Source: Gnetum montanum (taxonomy: Eukaryota; Streptophyta; Gnetopsida; Gnetales; Gnetaceae). Taken from it: DNA of 64,000 bases. How positions within the stretch are numbered: position 1 is the first letter of the stretch; every line of letters starts with the position of its first letter. Made by a program: the position numbers and the translations under genes. The stretch spans positions 869,004 to 933,003 of the forward strand of contig MNCI01024352.1 of the NCBI GenBank assembly GCA_015680685.1, given 5' to 3'. Shown here piece by piece: positions 1 through 11,830 of the stretch. The notes under the pieces were generated by a model. That model saw only the letters and a list, made by a program, of their open reading frames with translations. It made no database searches and was not told where the DNA came from.

Positions 1-1469
1 TTGATAAAATCCAACCTCTTATTTATGTCATTTATACATAGATCTATGGTTTTTTCATTGTTTTAGAATTGGTAGATTTGTTTTTAAAATTAGGCTAACT
101 ATTTTCATGCTTTTTTTCCAAAATTTGGGGATAGGACAATTTTTGTTAGATCTAGGCTTCAATTTTCATCAAAATATAATTTTAAAAAAATCCTATCCCA
201 TTTTTTGGTTGTATTTTTCAATGGGTATGAGTTATTTTAGCTATTTTGGCTATTTCTTTAAGGCTATATTAAGTTGAGTTTTATGAATTTTCAAATTTTT
301 GTTGATTTTTTCATGAAAAAGCAAGCAAAGTGGTGTATTTTTTCTTAAGAAAAATGCTATATATTTTTAAACTTTTATGTTATGGGTTTTCAAACCTATA
401 TTTAAGCTATCCAATGGCTATTTTTTTCATTTAATTTTTATTTGAAATGATTAGGTTATGGCTGTTTTCATAAGGTCATCTAGTTAAGTTCTTTGTGCTA
501 TTTTTAGAATTTTACATAAATTCACAAATATTTTCTAAAAAAATGGTAAAGGTTTTGATTATGTTTTGGTATGGCTGGGTAGGCCTTGGCTTCACCTTTC
601 CAATGGAGGTGGAATCACTCTAATTAGACTTAAAATGAAGTTTTAATAAATTTTTGATTAAGCCTATGTCAAAAGAGGTTTTATGCTATTTTCAGATTTT
701 TATCCAAATTAATATTTTTTTTTACATAAATGGCAAGATTTTTAAATTTTTATTAAGTGTGGATTCCTAGGCCTTGATTTGAGCTTTCAAATGGTGATGG
801 AATCACTCTGTTTGGAGCTTAAATGAATTTTTGGCAAAATTTTTACCAACATTATGTGAAAAGGGGTTAATGGTGACGACCATGGTTTTTTGTTAGATTT
901 TTCTGTCTCATGTAAAAACGGTTATTTATCTAGTTGTAATGATCATGGCTAAAAATATTATGATTTTATGATTCCTTCCATTATGGAATCACTGAAATCA
1001 AATCTTATATGAATTTTTAATAATTTTTTGGTTATGGTTGTATCATGGATGTAGTTGGCATGCTTAGAGGTTACTCTTGTCAACTTCCATGTCCTTGGGG
1101 ATTGTTTAATATGTAAAATTTATGTTTTAAATTTATTTTTAAGAAAGGTAAAGGTGTTTACTATTTTTAGCATACTCTTTACTATGGCTATGCTTTTTTT
1201 CTAAGTTTCAATGCTTTTTTCTAAGTTTATGCATGGATTAGACTAAGGCTTAATTTTGGCTATGAAGTGTTGGCTATAATATTTTGGCTATGAAGTAAAA
1301 GGCTAGGAAAGGTTGTAATAATTATTTTTGTGGAATTTCTTGATCAAGTTTAAATAAACATCTTAGGGCTTTTTATAGAGGCTAATCTCACCCCCAACTA
1401 GGATGTTTTTGCAAACTTATTAAGAAGATTTGATTGGTCATGACATTTTTTTTTGTTTTTCCATGCAAG
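1..1469. other. AT-rich spacer of element O, no gene seen
   Basis: This stretch should be the part of element O between its reverse transcriptase (beyond the window start) and its antisense cargo gene. It is very rich in A and T and dense in stops on both strands. Two degenerate direct repeats start with AGGCCTT at about 581 and 769, roughly 188 bp apart, and share a GGAATCACTCT core. A weaker third copy may lie near 970. The first small exon of the cargo gene, which A and B both have, should fall here but I could not find it. Confidence 0.5.
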
Positions 1470-1912
1470 GTATTTCTGAAACCCATACTCATTATTGTTG
1501 AGTTGGTGGGCATTCTATGCTACATTAGTCATCCCAAGGCCAACATCACACTTCCTAACATGTCCTTAGGGAAGCTATCACTATGGTTCTAGTCTAGGGC
1601 AAGGGAATTTCTTGCCTACCTCTTGCAGAATTTCATTGTGATGTTGTGGTCACACTTATTTGTGGATGTGGCTAGGGCCATAGTGGAGTCACTATTGCCT
1701 CAGTCATCCTATCTGATTGTCAGGTTCATTACTAACAATACACATCCTACGATAGTAGGGGGAACTATAGATGTGATTAGCCCATGCTACCTTATAGAGA
1801 TCTAGACGATGCTAGAGTATAGCCAGTATAATGCTAACAATACTTTGATGGTGGCACATAGAGCCCACACATTGTTCCAAAACCCACTTAGCACCATGTA
1901 TTATCTACATGG
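1470..1912 (+). pseudogene. Element O cargo gene exon 2: FCP1/NIF-like phosphatase domain remnant
   Basis: This predicted exon follows an AG acceptor at 1468-1469 and ends before a GT donor at 1913. Its 443 bp compare with 444 bp in element B. The translation has the order expected of the FCP1-homology HAD domain: a hydrophobic strand followed by ELVGILC, then REFLAYLLQNF and MLWSHL, then NNTLMVAH and FQNPLSTMYY. The catalytic aspartates expected in motif I and in the later DD motif are not there. In-frame TAG codons occur, for example at 1803-1805, where element B has a tryptophan codon. Homology to B and A is plain. The family name is inferred from motif order. Confidence 0.65.
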
Positions 1913-2392
1913 GTAACCATAGTTATTGGATTTTTATGGCTTTATTGGCTGAACTGCTTTTCCTAAATCCATTGGTTTTATGAACTTCTTGTAGGTCCTG
2001 AGTTAATGATCAAGGCTTGATCATTAACGATCAAATATTGGTAGTGGGTCAAACTACCCTACATGAATTCACCAAGGGCCCCTTAATTAGAACTATTTTA
2101 TGACAATAGTTGAGAGGGGACTTTGGAAAATCACTACCAAGTTCAAAATTGTATACAAGTGTAAGGATGATGGGATGATACACAACTTGTGGATAGGCTC
2201 TAATAGCTCCATGGATCATATCCTTGTAGTTAGGACCTCTACTCAAATCACACCAAAGAAGAAGAAGAAAGGTAAACATAAAGGCTATAGCTTCTAATGT
2301 TTTATGATTATGAGAACTCTAAGTGTTCTATTGCTTTGAATAGTTGTTAAACTTGCTTATGTTGACGCAAAACATTGGTTGTTGCCTTATAG

Positions 2393-3434
2393 GACCTTCC
2401 ACCTCTACTAATGTCACTTTATCGCTCACAAGACATCATGAGGATACCCTCATCTTGAAGTTTGTTGAGGTGATACCAGAACAAGAGTAGCTATGAAAAT
2501 AAGTGCCCAGGTACATGCAAGTAAACATTTAGCATGTAGGTTCGCTTGATTTTTTTATGGCACCTATCCCTTTCATCCCTGCTATGGAGATGCTAGATGT
2601 CATCAACTATTTCAATGAGGAGGTTGATCATTTTACCACCACCATTTGAGGTGTGAAGATCAACATGGACATTGGTGAAGGCTTCTTTTGCTACTTTTTT
2701 GGTGTTCCCACTGATGGGATAAAGGTTGCTAGCAGAAGAGTGAAGAAATTAGACCATCATGAGGAAGTTTTGAAGTGTCTTGGTGCCAACATGGGCCATT
2801 CTAGAATTTTCATGGATAGCTTCATAAACCCTAATGAAAAGGAATCATATCCTTTGTTCAAGTCTCATACATTTCCCAAAATATTATCACAAAAGAAGGT
2901 GATAGGCATCATGCAGGGGTGGACCTTTAAGAAGGTCATGATAGATGGTACCAGGTTCAAGTGGGCAGCTACTTTGGCTATTGGGCTTTAGGATGAGATC
3001 TTTAGATTCCATGAGGATATCTCTACCATAATTCACATGCATTTTCATTTTTTTATGGGTCACTTGAAGAGGTTTTTAGAGTTTCTAGTGGTGTGAAGGA
3101 ATGGATGATGGATTGCCTAAGACCCAAGCCAACTCTCTAAGGCTTGGATAAAGCACATTTATCCAATGATGTAGTCCCAAAACCCATCAAAGAGGATGGA
3201 TGATACACTATCCATTACCAACAAGGATCTTGCTAGTAGGAAATGTAAGTCCCCTGACAGCATGGATGACGAGGAGCCTCTTACATTTCTAGCAAGTATC
3301 CTAGAGGCCAAATGGCAATATAGAGAGGCTGAAAAAGTAGCCAAGGAGAAACTCAAGAGACCCATGGATGAGGCACTACTAGCATCAGAACAGCCCACCT
3401 CAAGGAGGCTTAAGTTTAAGCTTAATTCATCGCA
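2393..3434 (+). pseudogene. Element O cargo gene exon 4: conserved unknown domain
   Basis: The exon lies between an AG acceptor at 2391-2392 and a GT donor at 3435-3436. Its 1042 bp compare with 1050-1053 bp in B and A. The best preserved part, about 2653-2991, reads FFGVPTDGIKV and later YPLFKSHTFPKILSQKKV. These align with FADLFGVPTDGFPI and YPIFCAQTFPQ in A. I do not recognise the domain firmly. Its shape recalls the N-terminal domain of putative plant transposon proteins carried by many plant LTR elements. Stops and indels break the frame. The weaker exon 3 homologue lies at about 2001-2270. Confidence 0.6.
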
Positions 3435-4045
3435 GTAAGCAATCACAGGTATGCTTCATTTAAGTTTTGGCTTTTTTATGGCTATATTATGGTTTCATAT
3501 GCTAATCAATTTTCTATGTGCTATGGTTGTAGACAAGTGTCAAATCTTGGTAGCCTAAGTTACCACAAAGGAAGAACAAAGGCATGTAGAGGAGGCACTC
3601 CTACAGGAACCTGAGGTAGACATAAATGATCTAAATGCTTTGTTTGGTGAGGTAGTACTAAGAACATCCCCCATTGTTATCCTAGAGCAAGGGTAGGGGG
3701 CTAGTATGCCCATGCCTTAAATCTTTTGTTATATCCTATTATTTAAGTTTGGTTTTCATCTTAACCTTTTTATGATTGTTATGCTTATAGTAGTTCCTGA
3801 GCCACCAATTTAGGTCCCTATCCCTAAGTTTCATGCAAAACCATGGGTAGAGGTCCTAGATAAGGTGGAATTCATCTGTGGGATGGCTAAGGACATCATT
3901 AATTTGTTGCACTAAGTTGCACCCAAGATAGGTAAGGACCTTGTTTTATATGCCTTAGTTGTTTGGCTATGTCATAGGATATGTTTATGTTATGGTTATC
4001 TTAGGTTACACACTATGTTTATGGTTGTATTTTATGGTTATGTAG

Positions 4046-4859
4046 TGCCTTCTATAAACTGGGACCCTAGTAGTAACATGGAAATTGAATCCTTACTGAA
4101 GCTTCCTTTTGATGTCTCTACTATACCCTTGAAGTTATACAAGACTACTATTAATCTAGCAATGTCGTGTGCCAAAACTTCATGGGAGCTAGAGAGGTCC
4201 AATGAATTCCTATGGGAATAGGTTATGGCTTTAAGAAAGAAGGCTCAATGGCAAGAGGAGACGATTAGAGAATTTCAAGACCATAAGTCATTTGTAGAAG
4301 CCCAAGTGGCTAACTTAGGGGAATTGCAGACTAAAGAGATCACGTGGATGCACTACTAGCATGTCATTTAGGAAAAAGTAGTGATATTACAAAAGATGGC
4401 AGAACAACAGATGTAGATGGACCTCATCTTCCAGAAGGTTGAGGATTGGGAAGATCACTATGCTTGGGTCCTAAAGTGGGGTAAGAAACAAAAGATCCAC
4501 AAGCAGCAGTACAAGGCAGATTGTGGGGCCTACCTCAAGTGGGTCAAGGAGGAGTCAATTCAATGGCACAAGAGAGAGCTGTTCATCTATGAAATTAAGG
4601 CAAAGAGTTCTTATAAGATTTTTGAGAGAACTCTCATGGTGGAGCAATCCCCTACTTCTCATATTACCACTACTATAGGTGAGACCTCTATAGCTACTAT
4701 GACCTAAGAACCTCCTACATGGACTATAGTAGATAGGATTAGCATCCTTTCCAACATTGATCTTGGGGATGTTTATTGGGTCAACATGACAGAGGACAAA
4801 ATCCTTGATTATTTGGAGGAAGGGCTTCTACATCTACCCTTGGAAGTTATGGAGCTAGA
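4046..4859 (+). pseudogene. Element O cargo gene exon 7: coiled-coil segment, cut by insertion of A
   Basis: The exon starts after an AG acceptor at 4044-4045 and runs into element A's LTR at 4860. It resumes at 44680 for 6 bp before a decayed donor (ATAAGT where GTAAGT is expected), giving 820 bp in total. The translation is rich in K, E, W and Q and has the stretches HKQQYKADCGAYLKW and DKILDYLEEGLLHLPLE, matching HKHLYKRES and DEIIQRLWIGLDQLPFA in element B. The heptad-like charge pattern suggests a coiled coil. Exons 5 and 6 are only faintly recognisable at about 3532-3930. Confidence 0.6.
4855..4859. other. Target site duplication of element A, left copy (CTAGA)
   Basis: CTAGA immediately precedes the TG of the left LTR. 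The same five bases follow the terminal CA of the right LTR at 44675-44679. The identity of the two copies fixes the element limits at 4860 and 44674. Confidence 0.9.
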
Positions 4860-6587
4860 TGTAGCAACCGAAACATTGGTGGCTGGAAAGAACACCGAGA
4901 GGTTGTCGGTCGACGATAGTCTCAACCCTATTTCTGCGGGAGGGTTGTGCTGGATGGGATGGAAAAGGGGCCCGCTAAACGGTCTGGTCAATTAGACAAG
5001 GACTTAGTCGGTGTTAATATAACCTTTTGCAACGTGTGATTTGAAAATGAGATTCGAAGTAATGCTTAAATGTAAAAGAGACAGAAAATAGTGTAAAATG
5101 CAATAATTAGCAGGAGACAAAGTAAAATGCAGTTAGAAAAATGTCCCGCTTCGAAGCTATGACTTTGCTCTATCAAGATGGATACAATTGGTTGCATAGC
5201 ACTGGGAAGTGCAGAGATCCTGAGGGTAACCAAGACATGTAGAGCAAGATGACTATGTGCTTGGATGTGGGGCTCAATAGTTAATAATGTGAAATGCTAC
5301 CAAGGTGGTAGAAAAGAGCAAAACAAAATGCCAACTGAGAGTGCTCACTATTTATAATGTCAAAATAGAAGGCTTACAATGCTCAAGGTTACAGTGCTCT
5401 CTTACTTGCTTGTCAACCAACAAAGTTGTTAGCCAACCAGATTTCCAAAAAGAGAAAATGGATCGAAGGCCAAAAAGCTGAAAAAGTTGGGGGCCCCGAG
5501 AGCTCTTTTAAGTGTCACTCATTGAGGTATTTATAGGACCAAGGGCATACGAAAGATGCGGTTTGGATGCCATGTGCCCTGGGCTTATGTTAACCTGTCT
5601 ATGCTGCATGTGCCTTCATGACCATTGGGAAAGCTTGCCATGCCATAATTACAAGTCTACCAAGATGTAATTGCATTGTTAGATCAATAGTACAATTAGG
5701 TGAGGTGCATTGATGTAGCGTAACTGCTTACCACACTTTGCTATGCTTTGTAGCGTAGCATGTTTGGCATGGCATGACATCTTGTCATGCTGTGCTATGC
5801 TATGCAGCATAGCATAGCTGCCAGTTCGAAGCAAAGAATTTATGTTGTGTTTTGCTGCATATGTTGGAAACCTTTGCAATGTTGCGACTACTGGCTGCAA
5901 ATTTGCTACACTATGCTATGCTACGCTACATAGCATATCATAGAATAGCAACTGTCCTTAGTTGCAAAAAAGTTTTCAATCTACAAACTTTGTCTTTTGC
6001 AATGTGAAGCTTGGGAACTTGCTGATCCTACCCTTTGAGATGCCTTCTATCACTTTCGTAGAATTGCTATGCCTCGTTGCACCATGTAGCTTAGCATAGC
6101 GTAGCAGCAAACATGACCTAATTTTGGCCAATTTTGCTACTTTCTAACAGAAGGAGACATTACTAAAGGACTTGGAGTTGGGTGAGAGGACTGATCGTCT
6201 AGCTTTTGCTGCGTTGTGCTATGCTGTGTGGCATAGCGTAGTGTAGCACTACACTTTTTCAACCATCTTCTGAAGTTTGCTACACTACATAACGTAGCAT
6301 AGCGTAGCAAAAATTCTTGACTTAGAAAACTTGTTGAAGCATTTTTCACATTCTAAGCATTGCCAACAATTCTACGCACCGCTCCTAAGTGCGCTATCAG
6401 GTAGATGAACTAATCAGGTGGGCAGGCTGGAGAATCTGTTTAGCCTGTTAACACTTGGGGTAGAAGAACTTGCCGAACTAGATAGTCTGAACCTCAAAGC
6501 ATCCATCTCCTGAAGAACTGCCATAATGTTGTGTGAATTGCAAAGACCTGGTGAAGCAAGCATGTCTTTGAATTTTGGGGTGTTTCA
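4860..6587 (-). repeat. Element A 3' LTR (left copy)
   Basis: It begins TGTAGCAACC and ends GGTGTTTCA, and it aligns over its whole length with 42956-44674. On its outer side is CTAGA (4855-4859), which is repeated directly after the other LTR (44675-44679). This is the 5-bp target duplication expected from an integrase. The two LTRs differ at many positions, mostly transitions, and visibly more than the two B LTRs do, so A is the older insertion. The LTR is packed with variants of the self-complementary word TAGCGTA/TACGCTA. Confidence 0.93.
5349..5535 (-). promoter_or_regulatory. Two TATA-box candidates in the left A LTR
   Basis: TATAAATA occurs on the minus strand at 5349-5356 and at 5528-5535. 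Both sites are conserved in the right LTR at 43447-43454 and 43620-43627. The B LTRs have one TATAAATA at a comparable place. The orientation fits transcription of the minus-strand element. The start site itself is not visible. Confidence 0.5.
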
Positions 6588-6600
6588 TTGGCCCCTCTTT
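6588..6600 (-). promoter_or_regulatory. Polypurine tract candidate of element A
   Basis: Directly inside the 3' LTR the minus strand reads AAAGAGGGG followed by CCAA. This is a purine run next to the LTR end, in the place where plus-strand DNA priming occurs in LTR elements. Confidence 0.5.
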
Positions 6601-7664
6601 ATCGATGTTTGGAGGACGGGCTCGAGAGAAGTTGACAAAGAATACGAAACACCAAGGAAGACACGACACTAACGTTGTCACTCGGTGATTGTTGGGACAT
6701 CGCTTGGCTGCTCTTGAGAGAGAAAGGATGAAGCAAGGAGGAAGGAGGTTTAGAAAAAAAAAGGGGGTAAAGATGAGGTTTAGTAGGGTCCCTTTTCAAA
6801 GTGCTCATGAGGGAGTCGTTCACATTTTCATCTTTACCCTCACTAGCCTACTACCCTTTGTAGGAAAGATGTTCCTTTCCCAGGATGAGCTATGTTACAT
6901 CTAGGTGGGGTTTTGACCTGCCTACAGATGCTTCTCATGCAGCAAGTTGTGTTATGCATGTCATGGAACTTGCACCCTAAAGTAGTTGAGCTAGTCAAGG
7001 CACTCACTTCACGACACCATGGCATTTGCTACTGTGGCAAGATGTATTCTTGGCTGCACCCTATAAGCACGACGGAGAGCGAAACAACCATGATGTGAAG
7101 CGAGGAAAAAGTTCTTGCTTGCTACAGACATTGTTGAGCTCTTGGACATCCATGCTGGTGCACAATGTCCAAAGTAGGAAGGCCAGCAGTGACCTTGGCA
7201 GCATCTACATGGAGGAGCTGGCCTTGAAGGCGCTGTGAGCTGCTGTGAGTGTACATGCTCTAGAATCCCTGCTGAAGGCATTCATTCTCAGTTTAGCTAT
7301 GGGATCAGCTACCACATAGCTAAATGTCATGCAAAACCAGATGTCGGCAAGGAGCTGGAGGACAAAAATATTATGGTTGGGCCATAATACTGCTGGAACT
7401 CTATCGATGAGCACTGGCCAAGGAATTACCATCAGGGTAGTGGGCCGTGGTGGTGGTAGGCCCAGAGGGCTAGTGTGATATCATACAACATCTCCGGAGG
7501 ATCAACACAGTGCCAAGGGTAGTAATGTTGTGTATGTTCTAGATCATGTTCCCACTGCATCGTGAACTATGTTCTGGAGCTACGATGTTCCAGCCCCACG
7601 TCGGCACTGTGCATGCTTGTTCGATGTGTACTTGATGCAGATGGACACTAGGGACGTGACATGA
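6601..7664. other. Element A 3' non-coding region, no recognised gene
   Basis: This stretch lies between the polypurine tract and the repeat array behind integrase. Short open frames exist on both strands but none resembles a known domain and none matches the corresponding part of element B. A purine-rich run lies at about 6720-6776. I see no conserved coding signal. Confidence 0.5.
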
Positions 7665-7866
7665 ACCTAGTTTAAGGTCTTGGTAGACTGTGTGCTGGTT
7701 TAGGGTCCTAGTGGATTGTGGTGTTGGTTTAAGATCCCAACAGACTGTACATGCTAGTTTAACGTCATAGCAGACATGCCATGCCAGTTTATAGTCATAG
7801 AGAACTAGCTATGCTAGTTTTACATCGTAGCAGATGGTCGTCGCCAATTTAACGTCATAGCAGACA
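7665..7866. repeat. Dyad tandem-repeat array behind A integrase
   Basis: There are about eight degenerate units of some 25-30 bp. Each begins like GCTAGTTTAA and continues with a core such as AGTCTTGGTAGACT or ACGTCATAGCAGAC. The core is an inverted repeat of GTC and GAC around six bases. The same unit family recurs in A, B and O on both sides of the antisense cargo gene. Confidence 0.8.
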
Positions 7867-7889
7867 CTACATGTTGTCGTCCTCATGCT

Positions 7890-9060
7890 TTAGATGTAGT
7901 ACAACATGAGGTATGAGTGATTCACCGGGTTGGCGAACTCGTTGCCATCCATATCCACCAACTTGAAGGCTCCATTCCCAAAGGATTTAGTGACCATGTA
8001 AGGGCCCTCCCAGTTGGCTGAGAATTTCCTCACATGCTCATGGATAGCCTTGAGGATGAGGTCTTCCTTTTGCATTGGTCGTTGATGTGGGTCTGCACAG
8101 TGCTTTTTTTGTTGCTTACTCTGGTAGTGCTCTATGTGGCTTAGTGTCTATGCGTGCTCCTCCTCTATTGAGTCGAGGTCGATGATCTGTGACTTGTTGT
8201 TCTAGGCTTTGCTCATGAAATCTGAGAGGATTATCTAGAGTGATGGTACCTACAACTCAAGAGGCAACATAGCTTCAGATCCATAAACAAGACTATAAGG
8301 AGTCTTACTTGTTGTGGTTATGCATGTCATCCTGTAGGCCCATAGAACACAGAGGATTTGCTCATGCCACAACCTCTTGTTGTTGCCAAGCATCTGCTTC
8401 AGCAAGTTGATGATGGACTTATTTGTAGCCTCTTCTTGTCCGTTCGCCTACAGGTAATATGAGGAGGAGAATGATTTCCTGATGCCTAGATTGTTGTAGA
8501 AGGTTTAGGTTTCTGTACTATTGAATTGTGGCCCATTGTCGGTTATAATAGTCATTGAAAGCCCAAACCTTGTCATGATGTTGTCTAGGATGAAGTGGAA
8601 AATCTGTTGAGATCTCATCTTCCTCAGGGGGATGGCTTCTACCCACTTAGTAAAATACTTAGTGGCAGTGATAATGAAGTTATGCCCTATAGAGGACTTA
8701 GGCGTGATGGGTCCTATGAAGTCTAGTCCCCATCGTTGGAAAGGACACGTGATTTGTGTTGGGTGCAGGTTCGTAGGTGAGACATGTATGANACACGTGA
8801 TTTGTGTTGGGTGTAGGTTCGTAGGTGAGACATGTATGAGATTTGTGTATCTTTGGCATGTGTCACATGTCTTGACTTTTGACAAGCAGTCATGCTCCAT
8901 GTGGAGCCAATAATATCCTAGGTGTCTGATTTTGTAGCCATAGCCCTAGGTGTTATGTGCCTTCCACATAGTCCCTCATGTACTTCATTAACTACCTTCT
9001 GCACCTACTCCCCACTCACGCATGCCAGCAATATCCTTTCATAGGAGCGTCAACATAGGG
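7890..9060 (-). pseudogene. Element A integrase (pol C-terminal part), degenerate
   Basis: Integrase would join the element's cDNA to the host chromosome. On the minus strand the zinc-binding N-terminal motif appears as HEGLCGRH followed by CDTCQRY. The catalytic core then gives LDFIGPI, IITDNGPQF and ANGQEEATNK, which match the D, D and E positions of the DD35E triad. The C-terminal part includes FSANWEGPYMV and NHSYL near 7900. A 48-bp duplication at 8745-8839 and several stops break it. Element B has the matching domain at 20388-21560. Confidence 0.85.
8745..8839. repeat. 48-bp tandem duplication with a single N inside A integrase
   Basis: The sequence starting ACACGTGATTTGTG is present twice, at 8745 and 8793, with one substitution, and an N at 8792 separates the copies. 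Element B has a single copy at the same place in integrase. The N at the joint suggests that overlapping contig ends were abutted rather than a real duplication. Confidence 0.75.
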
Positions 9061-9112
9061 TGTCATTTCCAATAAGCATATATTTCCAAGCACGCTTATG
9101 GATTGCATCTCT

Positions 9113-10050
9113 CTAGGTAGATGTCAGTCCATGCGGGGGTTCGTCATGTTGCAGGTAGGCTTTAATGTTGGCGTACCACTCTTGGGTATTCGCAGCACTA
9201 ATAGAGGCCATGCATCCTGCCTGAGTGATAGGCTCAGTACATTCGAAAATTGAAGTCGGCAGACTTGCAAACGAGTGTGGTGGAATGTTTAGTGCAAGGG
9301 TGGCTAAGGTTTCTGCCATAGTGTTCTCGTTGCATGGCACGTGTTGCATATCTGTGGTTGCAAATTGCTTAAGTAGGCTTTTTGCTAAGTCGCAATAGGG
9401 TTGCAGGTGCATAGCTTTGCAGGCATAGACCTCAGTGGTCTGATTCACAACTAGTTTGGAATCCCTGTGAATTGGTAGGTGTTGTATGCATAGTGTTTGG
9501 GCAGCTAAGAGGCCTCTGAGTAGCCCCTCATACTCTGCCACGTTTTTGGTGCAGCGGAACGCAAAACGATAAGTGAACGAGTGCATTTCCCTAGAGGGAA
9601 AGGTAATGACGGTAGTTGCACTATGTCCTCGTGTGGTTGAGGCACCGTCAAAGTATAAAGTAGCTTCGAGGTGCAATGGGATGATGTTGATAGTGCCAAT
9701 GTGCTCATCTGGGAATTCGGGATCTATGGTTGCGTGGTCGTCGACAAGTGAGGTTGTAAGTTGTGCAGCTATGGCTTGACCCTTAGTCGATGATTGGCTT
9801 ATATAGCATAGGTTGAACTCCACAGTTATTACTTTCCATCGGGCTATCCTGCTGCTTTCATACAAGTTGTTAGTGATAGCTTGGAGTATGTTGCTTTTTC
9901 AAATGATGTTGACTACATTGCAAAATAGATAGTGCCTACACTTTTTTAACACAAACACTAAGACAAGGAAATTTCTCTCTACTTCATTGTATTTTTCCTT
10001 ATGCACTATTAATGAATGACTCAGATAATACATTCATATCTCAAATCCAT
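9113..10050 (-). pseudogene. Element A dual RNase H region (gRNH plus archaeal-type aRNH)
   Basis: Two RNase H modules lie between RT and integrase. The first, at about 9870-10050, retains YNEVERNFLVLVF and KKCRHYLF, typical of the ordinary Ty3/gypsy RNase H. The second, at about 9113-9700, reads LYFDGAS, NVAEYEGLLRGLLAA and HRDSKLV, the D, E and D positions of a type I fold, then TMAETLATLA where a fourth acidic residue is expected. A second RNase H is a known hallmark of the plant Tat lineage. The second module is open over 250 codons (9865-9113). The first is broken. Confidence 0.82.
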
Positions 10051-10054
10051 TGTC

Positions 10055-11397
10055 TCATTTCTGACATAGCAGTGCTACGATAGATGTGTCGGAAGTGGCA
10101 AGGTAGATGAAGAAAGGCTTATCCCTCTGTGGCGGATGCACAGTTGGGAGGTGTGAAAGCTCTTCTTTCAAGTCATCGAAGGCTTGTTGACACTGGGTTA
10201 TCCATTTGAAGTTAGCCCCTTTCTTTAGCAGATGTTGCATGGGGTGTAACTTGTCAGTCAACTTTGCTATAAACCTTCGAACGAATTGTACCCTACCTTG
10301 TAAACCACGTAACTCTTTAAGGCTTGTAGGAGGTACCAGGTTGACGATGGCCTTGACTTTGTTAGGGTCCACTCGTATTTTGGCCTTTGATACCACAAAC
10401 ACTAACATGCATCCATTTTTTACCCCAAAGACACATTTCTTAGGATTAAGGCATAGATCATGCATTTGGAAACACTTAAAGACTACCCCTAGATCGTGTG
10501 GGTGATCAGCTATATCATCCACGTAGTCATTTAACGTTTCTAGGATGTAGTCACTGAAGATGTAACTCATGGCTCATTGATAGGTTGCTCTAGAGTTCTT
10601 GAGCCCAAAAGGCATCATGGTGTAATAGAAGGTCTCCCATGGGGTCATGAAGGTTGTTGTTAGCTGATGCTCTAAGTTGATGCAAATTTGGTTGTAGCTG
10701 GAAAGCCATCCATGAAGGATAGCAGGGCATGGCCAACCATAGTGTCAATGAGTTGATCAATGCTTGGAAGTGGGAAATTATCTTTGATCATCGCTTTGTT
10801 TAGATTCCCAAAGTCTATAAAGATGCGTATTCCTCCCATTTTCTTGGAAACTACGACGATGTTGGATACCCATTCTGAGTAATCAACTAAATGGATGAAA
10901 CCAGCTTGGTACAGCTTGGTGATTTCATCCCTCACAGCTAGTGTGATTTTTGGTTTGATCTTACGAGCCTTCTACTTGATTTCCATCATGCACGGATCTA
11001 GAATGATGTTGTGCTATATCAGGCTTGGATCTAATCCTGGTATGTCACTATATGACCATGTGAAGACTTTGATGTTGTCTTGCAAAATTCTGGCTATGTA
11101 TTTGTACGTTTGCGCATCTAGGAGGGAGCTAAGTTTTAACGTTCTTACTTTCCCCTTGGACGTGGTCACAGGCATCTTGACGAGAGGATCCTTAGTCACA
11201 TCCTCAGCCTCCAAATCTAGAGTTCGGACAAGATGTTTGGGCTAGTCTGGCGATGTTTCTAAAGATGCTATGGTGCTAGCTGTAGTTGACCCCCAATCGA
11301 TCAGGTTAGGATTCATATGTCTTACGAGCTTGCCATGTGGACCTGCTAAAGCTAAAAGTGTGGAGAGATCATGATGGATTTTCATTTTTTGCTTAAC
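10055..11397 (-). pseudogene. Element A reverse transcriptase and upstream linker, frameshifted
   Basis: The predicted sense exon starts at 11397 after an AG acceptor. It passes through a linker (about 11245-11014) and then RT. Recognisable RT segments are EWVSNIVVVSKK, IFIDFGNLNKA, FPLPSIDQLID and LSFMDGF, then the catalytic LNDYVDD and LNPKKCVFGVKNG. A one-base loss near 10694 after FMDGF shifts the frame, by comparison with element B, which reads on with SGYNQIRIN. The thumb and connection part (LRGLQGRVQFVRRFI) is intact in 10570-10055. Confidence 0.85.
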
Positions 11398-11399
11398 CT
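11398..11399 (-). promoter_or_regulatory. Predicted sense-strand splice acceptor before A RT
   Basis: The minus strand reads TTTTGATAG just before the RT linker. Element B has TTTTGTAG at the equivalent site (23824-23825), and the sequence after it aligns between the two elements. Ogre-type elements are known to have an intron between protease and RT, so I read this as that intron's acceptor. The donor is not resolved. Confidence 0.45.
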
Positions 11400-11519
11400 A
11401 TCAAAATGAGATGAAAGCCTGGTTAAGAGGCACCTATCAATAGTAATCATGTATAGTGAAAACTTGCAAAGCAATGACAAGATGTAACTAGTGGAATATG
11501 ATGTAAAGATTAAAATTTT

Positions 11520-11830
11520 GCCAGTTTAAAGTCATGGAAGACCATTATGGCATGGAGATGCAGAGTTGCTAAAAGGAAAAATGTGAAACTATCGATATGA
11601 GCACGTGCAACTGCTAAAAAGAAAATGTAAAACTGCCAATGCGAAAATGTGAGATTGCTAGTTTAGCGTCATTGTGGACTGCGAACGTATAGTAGGTCGA
11701 AAATGCTAGTTTAAGGTCTTCTTGGATAGCAAAAGTCATTGCTACACTAGGATTGCTAGTTTAAGGTCTTTTCGGACTAATAAGGGTGCCACTACACTAC
11801 GATTGCTAGTTTAAGATCTTTCCAAATCGG
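11520..11830. repeat. Dyad tandem repeats between A RT and the cargo gene
   Basis: One unit lies at 11520-11544 and about four more at 11657-11830, each starting GCTAGTTTA followed by cores such as GCGTCATTGTGGAC and AGGTCTTTTCGGAC. They belong to the same family as the arrays at 7665 and 19855. A short (AT)n tract follows near 11840. Confidence 0.75.

Noticed and set aside
1-1469. A coding region of element O at the window start
   Set aside because: No frame of length or motif was found. The sequence is AT-rich with repeats only.
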